A stretch of 64,000 nucleotides of DNA from JASMHC01 sp964476515. GTDB lineage: Bacteria; Pseudomonadota; Alphaproteobacteria; Rhodobacterales; Rhodobacteraceae. The stretch spans positions 8,405 through 72,404 of the forward strand of contig CAYZAY010000001.1 in NCBI GenBank assembly GCA_964476515.1, in the 5' to 3' direction. The position numbers were made by a program, and so were the translations under genes. Below are positions 62,564-64,000 of this stretch, in pieces. How positions within the stretch are numbered: the first letter of the stretch is position 1; each line of letters opens with the position of its first letter. The notes under the pieces are model-generated. The model did no database searches, was not told the DNA's origin, and saw nothing but the letters and a program-made list of their open reading frames with translations.

Positions 62564-63553
62564 CTATGCGGCCCTGAAAACATGCTCCGCTGCATGACGA
62601 ATTACGTCCGTTCCAGCATCCGGCTTGTGGGCGTTTTCCGAAAGATATCGCCGCCAACCGCGCGCACCCGGCATGCCCGCGAAGAGCCCAAGCATGTGCT
62701 TTGATATTTGATTAAGCCTTCCCCCTTGGGAAAGATGGTGCTCGATGTATGGAAGCATCTCGTCAAGAACCTCAGCGCGAGTCATTGCACAAGTACCCCC
62801 GAATATCCGCTGGTCAGTTTTTAGCAAAATTTCAGCCGGCGAATGATAGGCAGTCCGGCCAATCATGACTCCGTCCAGACCTTGTGAAAGCAGTTCCTGC
62901 GCTTGGTCGAGTGAGGTAATTCCCCCGTTTATCGAAACGTGCATTTCGGGGAATGCCTGTTTCATCTTTAGAACTAGATCATAATCCAACGGCGGAATAT
63001 CGCGGTTTTCCTTTGGGCTAAGTCCCTGCAACCAAGCCTTGCGGGCGTGGATGGTTACGCGGTTTACACCTGCGTCAGAGATCGCCTTTAAAAATCCGGG
63101 TAGAATATCGTGTGGATTCTGGTCATCCACGCCAATACGGCACTTAACGGTGACATCCACCGCGCTGGTTTCAAGCATAGCTGAAACGCAATCTGCAACC
63201 AGCTCGGGCGTTTTCATCAGCACAGCACCAAAGGTTCCCGACTGCACACGATCCGACGGGCAACCAACGTTCAAGTTGACTTCATCGTAGCCTGCATCGC
63301 ACCCCAATCGCGTAGCTTCAGCAAGCTCGACCGGATCGCTACCACCAAGCTGAAGCGCAACGGGATACTCTTCCGGATTGTAGTCCAATAGATGGAGCGC
63401 CTTACCCCTGACCAAAGCGGGCGCGGTCACCATTTCAGTATAGAGAAGTGTCTGTTTCGACATCAGCCGGTGAAAAAACCGACAATGGCGATCCGTCCAA
63501 TCCATCATCGGGGCGACGGACAAACGGGCAGATTTTTCCGCTTTACTGGTCAA
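62564..63553 (-). CDS. dusA: tRNA-dihydrouridine synthase (DusA type)
   Basis: 329 residues. LSVAPMMDWTDRHCRFFHRL at the start, catalytic Cys in NVGCPSDRVQSGTFGAVLM (about residue 97), VTIHARKAWLQGLSPKENR (about residue 171), SINGGITS and GVMIGRTAYHSP (about residue 235). Reduces uridines in the D-loop with FMN; the KAWLQGLSPKENR block points to the DusA subfamily (U20/20a). TTG 63553 is preferred since AAAGG lies 7 bases upstream; a GTG at 63616 gives an extra, unlike leader. Confidence 0.9.
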   Translation of the reverse strand: MTSKAEKSARLSVAPMMDWTDRHCRFFHRLMSKQTLLYTEMVTAPALVRGKALHLLDYNPEEYPVALQLGGSDPVELAEATRLGCDAGYDEVNLNVGCPSDRVQSGTFGAVLMKTPELVADCVSAMLETSAVDVTVKCRIGVDDQNPHDILPGFLKAISDAGVNRVTIHARKAWLQGLSPKENRDIPPLDYDLVLKMKQAFPEMHVSINGGITSLDQAQELLSQGLDGVMIGRTAYHSPAEILLKTDQRIFGGTCAMTRAEVLDEMLPYIEHHLSQGGRLNQISKHMLGLFAGMPGARGWRRYLSENAHKPDAGTDVIRHAAEHVFRAA

Positions 63554-63694
63554 TTTACGGCCTTTGCGTGGAACATCCGCGCAAATTGCATAGTCGGAAT
63601 AAATAGTAAAGGACACGGAACCGTCGGTTCACTTTCACATAGTCGACTTTCCTGCAAAGATGGAGGCGTATCCAAGCATGGGGAAATCCAAAGT

Positions 63695-64000
63695 ATGTCG
63701 ACAGAAAGCGCGCTGAAAGCAATTCGGGATAGGATTGAAAACCCTAAGGCGAAGATCGGCTTCATCCTTGGTTCAGGTCTTGGCCATTTGGCTGATCTGG
63801 TGGACGGCGAAGCGATTGACTATGCGCAGCTCCCCAGCTTTCCCAAGGCAGGTGTCTCTGGGCACAATCCCAAGCTGGTTATCGGCAAGCTTGAAGGCGC
63901 GGATGTTGCGATATTGGGCGGGCGTGAACATTAGTACGAACACGGGCTGAGCAGCCTGATCTGACTGGGCCAAGATGATTGTTAGTGCATGATTGGCCTC
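63695..64000 (+). pseudogene. Purine nucleoside phosphorylase, disrupted at window end
   Basis: The first 79 codons match the PunA/PNP class: KIGFILGSGLGHLADLV, phosphate loop (residues 21-37), and VAILGGREH. The next codon is TAG (63932-63934) where Tyr is expected, followed by YEHG, then two more in-frame stops (63961-63963 and further on), and sequence unlike the family. Either a pseudogene or poor data at a contig end. The intact family is about 270 residues, cleaving purine nucleosides by phosphate. Starts 78 bp from the long form of the divergent Dus gene. Confidence 0.65.

Noticed and set aside
62341..62595. 84-codon leftward frame upstream of oppA, touching the Dus gene end
   Set aside because: No recognisable domain, no ribosome site; composition like spacer DNA.
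1..64000. CRISPR array, insertion sequence or prophage
   Set aside because: No regularly spaced direct repeats, transposase or phage genes were seen.

Overview
The window looks like a slice of a draft-assembled chromosome from a marine alphaproteobacterium of the Rhodobacteraceae (Roseobacter group). The evidence is the gene content and protein style: an acetoacetyl-CoA reductase end, an ispE/TPR/ETF-QO neighbourhood, a 44-residue aa3-type oxidase subunit IV, the pyrB/pyrC-like/plsY run, moaE-moaD-pgsA and uvrC, a selD fusion beside mnmH, and several DUF families typical of this group. GC content looks moderate by eye; I did not compute it. Three 10-N runs (2389-2398, 39036-39045, 56601-56610) are scaffold joins that fall inside or at the edge of genes. 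No rRNA, tRNA, CRISPR array, insertion sequence or prophage was recognised.

Layout. 1-4.5 kb: end of phbB, a drug/metabolite exporter, a DUF465 protein, trmN6 with a DUF2007 partner broken by a gap, octaprenyl diphosphate synthase and ispE (isoprenoid/quinone supply). 4.5-9.1 kb: a secreted TPR protein, a LytTR-type membrane regulator interrupted by an amber codon, and ETF-quinone oxidoreductase. 9.1-17.4 kb: greA, azlCD, a lipoprotein, small oxidase subunit IV, a translationally coupled acyl-CoA dehydrogenase/MBL hydrolase/DUF6173 group, Sua5 and YqgE. 17.4-24.6 kb: DsbD-like periplasmic domain protein, an RND pump with its fusion protein, moaB, and a uracil-DNA glycosylase lacking the iron-sulfur cysteines. 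24.7-28.2 kb: pyrB, a PH-like membrane protein, a dihydroorotase homologue without metal ligands, and plsY. 28.2-37.2 kb: gshA, a GNAT gene with a frameshift, rsmE carrying an in-frame palindromic insertion, ubiA, an OmpA-type protein, TauE, moaE, moaD, pgsA. 37.2-44.9 kb: a cassette of an S15-type hydrolase and a five-domain peptide ABC importer, lying between pgsA and uvrC. 44.9-56.6 kb: uvrC, a Ca2+/Na+ exchanger with a tiny zinc-ribbon protein, an S49 protease, an ABC-2 permease without an adjacent ATPase, an SH3 protein, a 2-hydroxyacid dehydrogenase, adenine deaminase, selD fused to a flavoprotein, and mnmH. 56.7-62.1 kb: a complete opp operon. 62.5-64 kb: a Dus enzyme and a purine nucleoside phosphorylase whose reading frame breaks down at the window edge.

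How the genes fit together. Two oligopeptide importers plus an alpha/beta hydrolase point to a peptide-scavenging lifestyle. Adenine deaminase, purine nucleoside phosphorylase and the pyr genes cover nucleotide salvage and synthesis. ETF-QO, an acyl-CoA dehydrogenase, octaprenyl diphosphate synthase and UbiA link fatty-acid (or DMSP-derived) oxidation to a ubiquinone pool. SelD with MnmH makes selenouridine in tRNA. MoaB, MoaD and MoaE belong to molybdenum cofactor synthesis.

The observations most worth a second look are the palindromic element inside rsmE, the 20-bp repeat that shows how the gap in the S15 hydrolase should be closed, three interrupted frames (LytTR, GNAT, purine nucleoside phosphorylase), the cassette between pgsA and uvrC, and the UDG and dihydroorotase homologues missing canonical ligands. 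I did not find a clear new multi-gene defence or mobile system.
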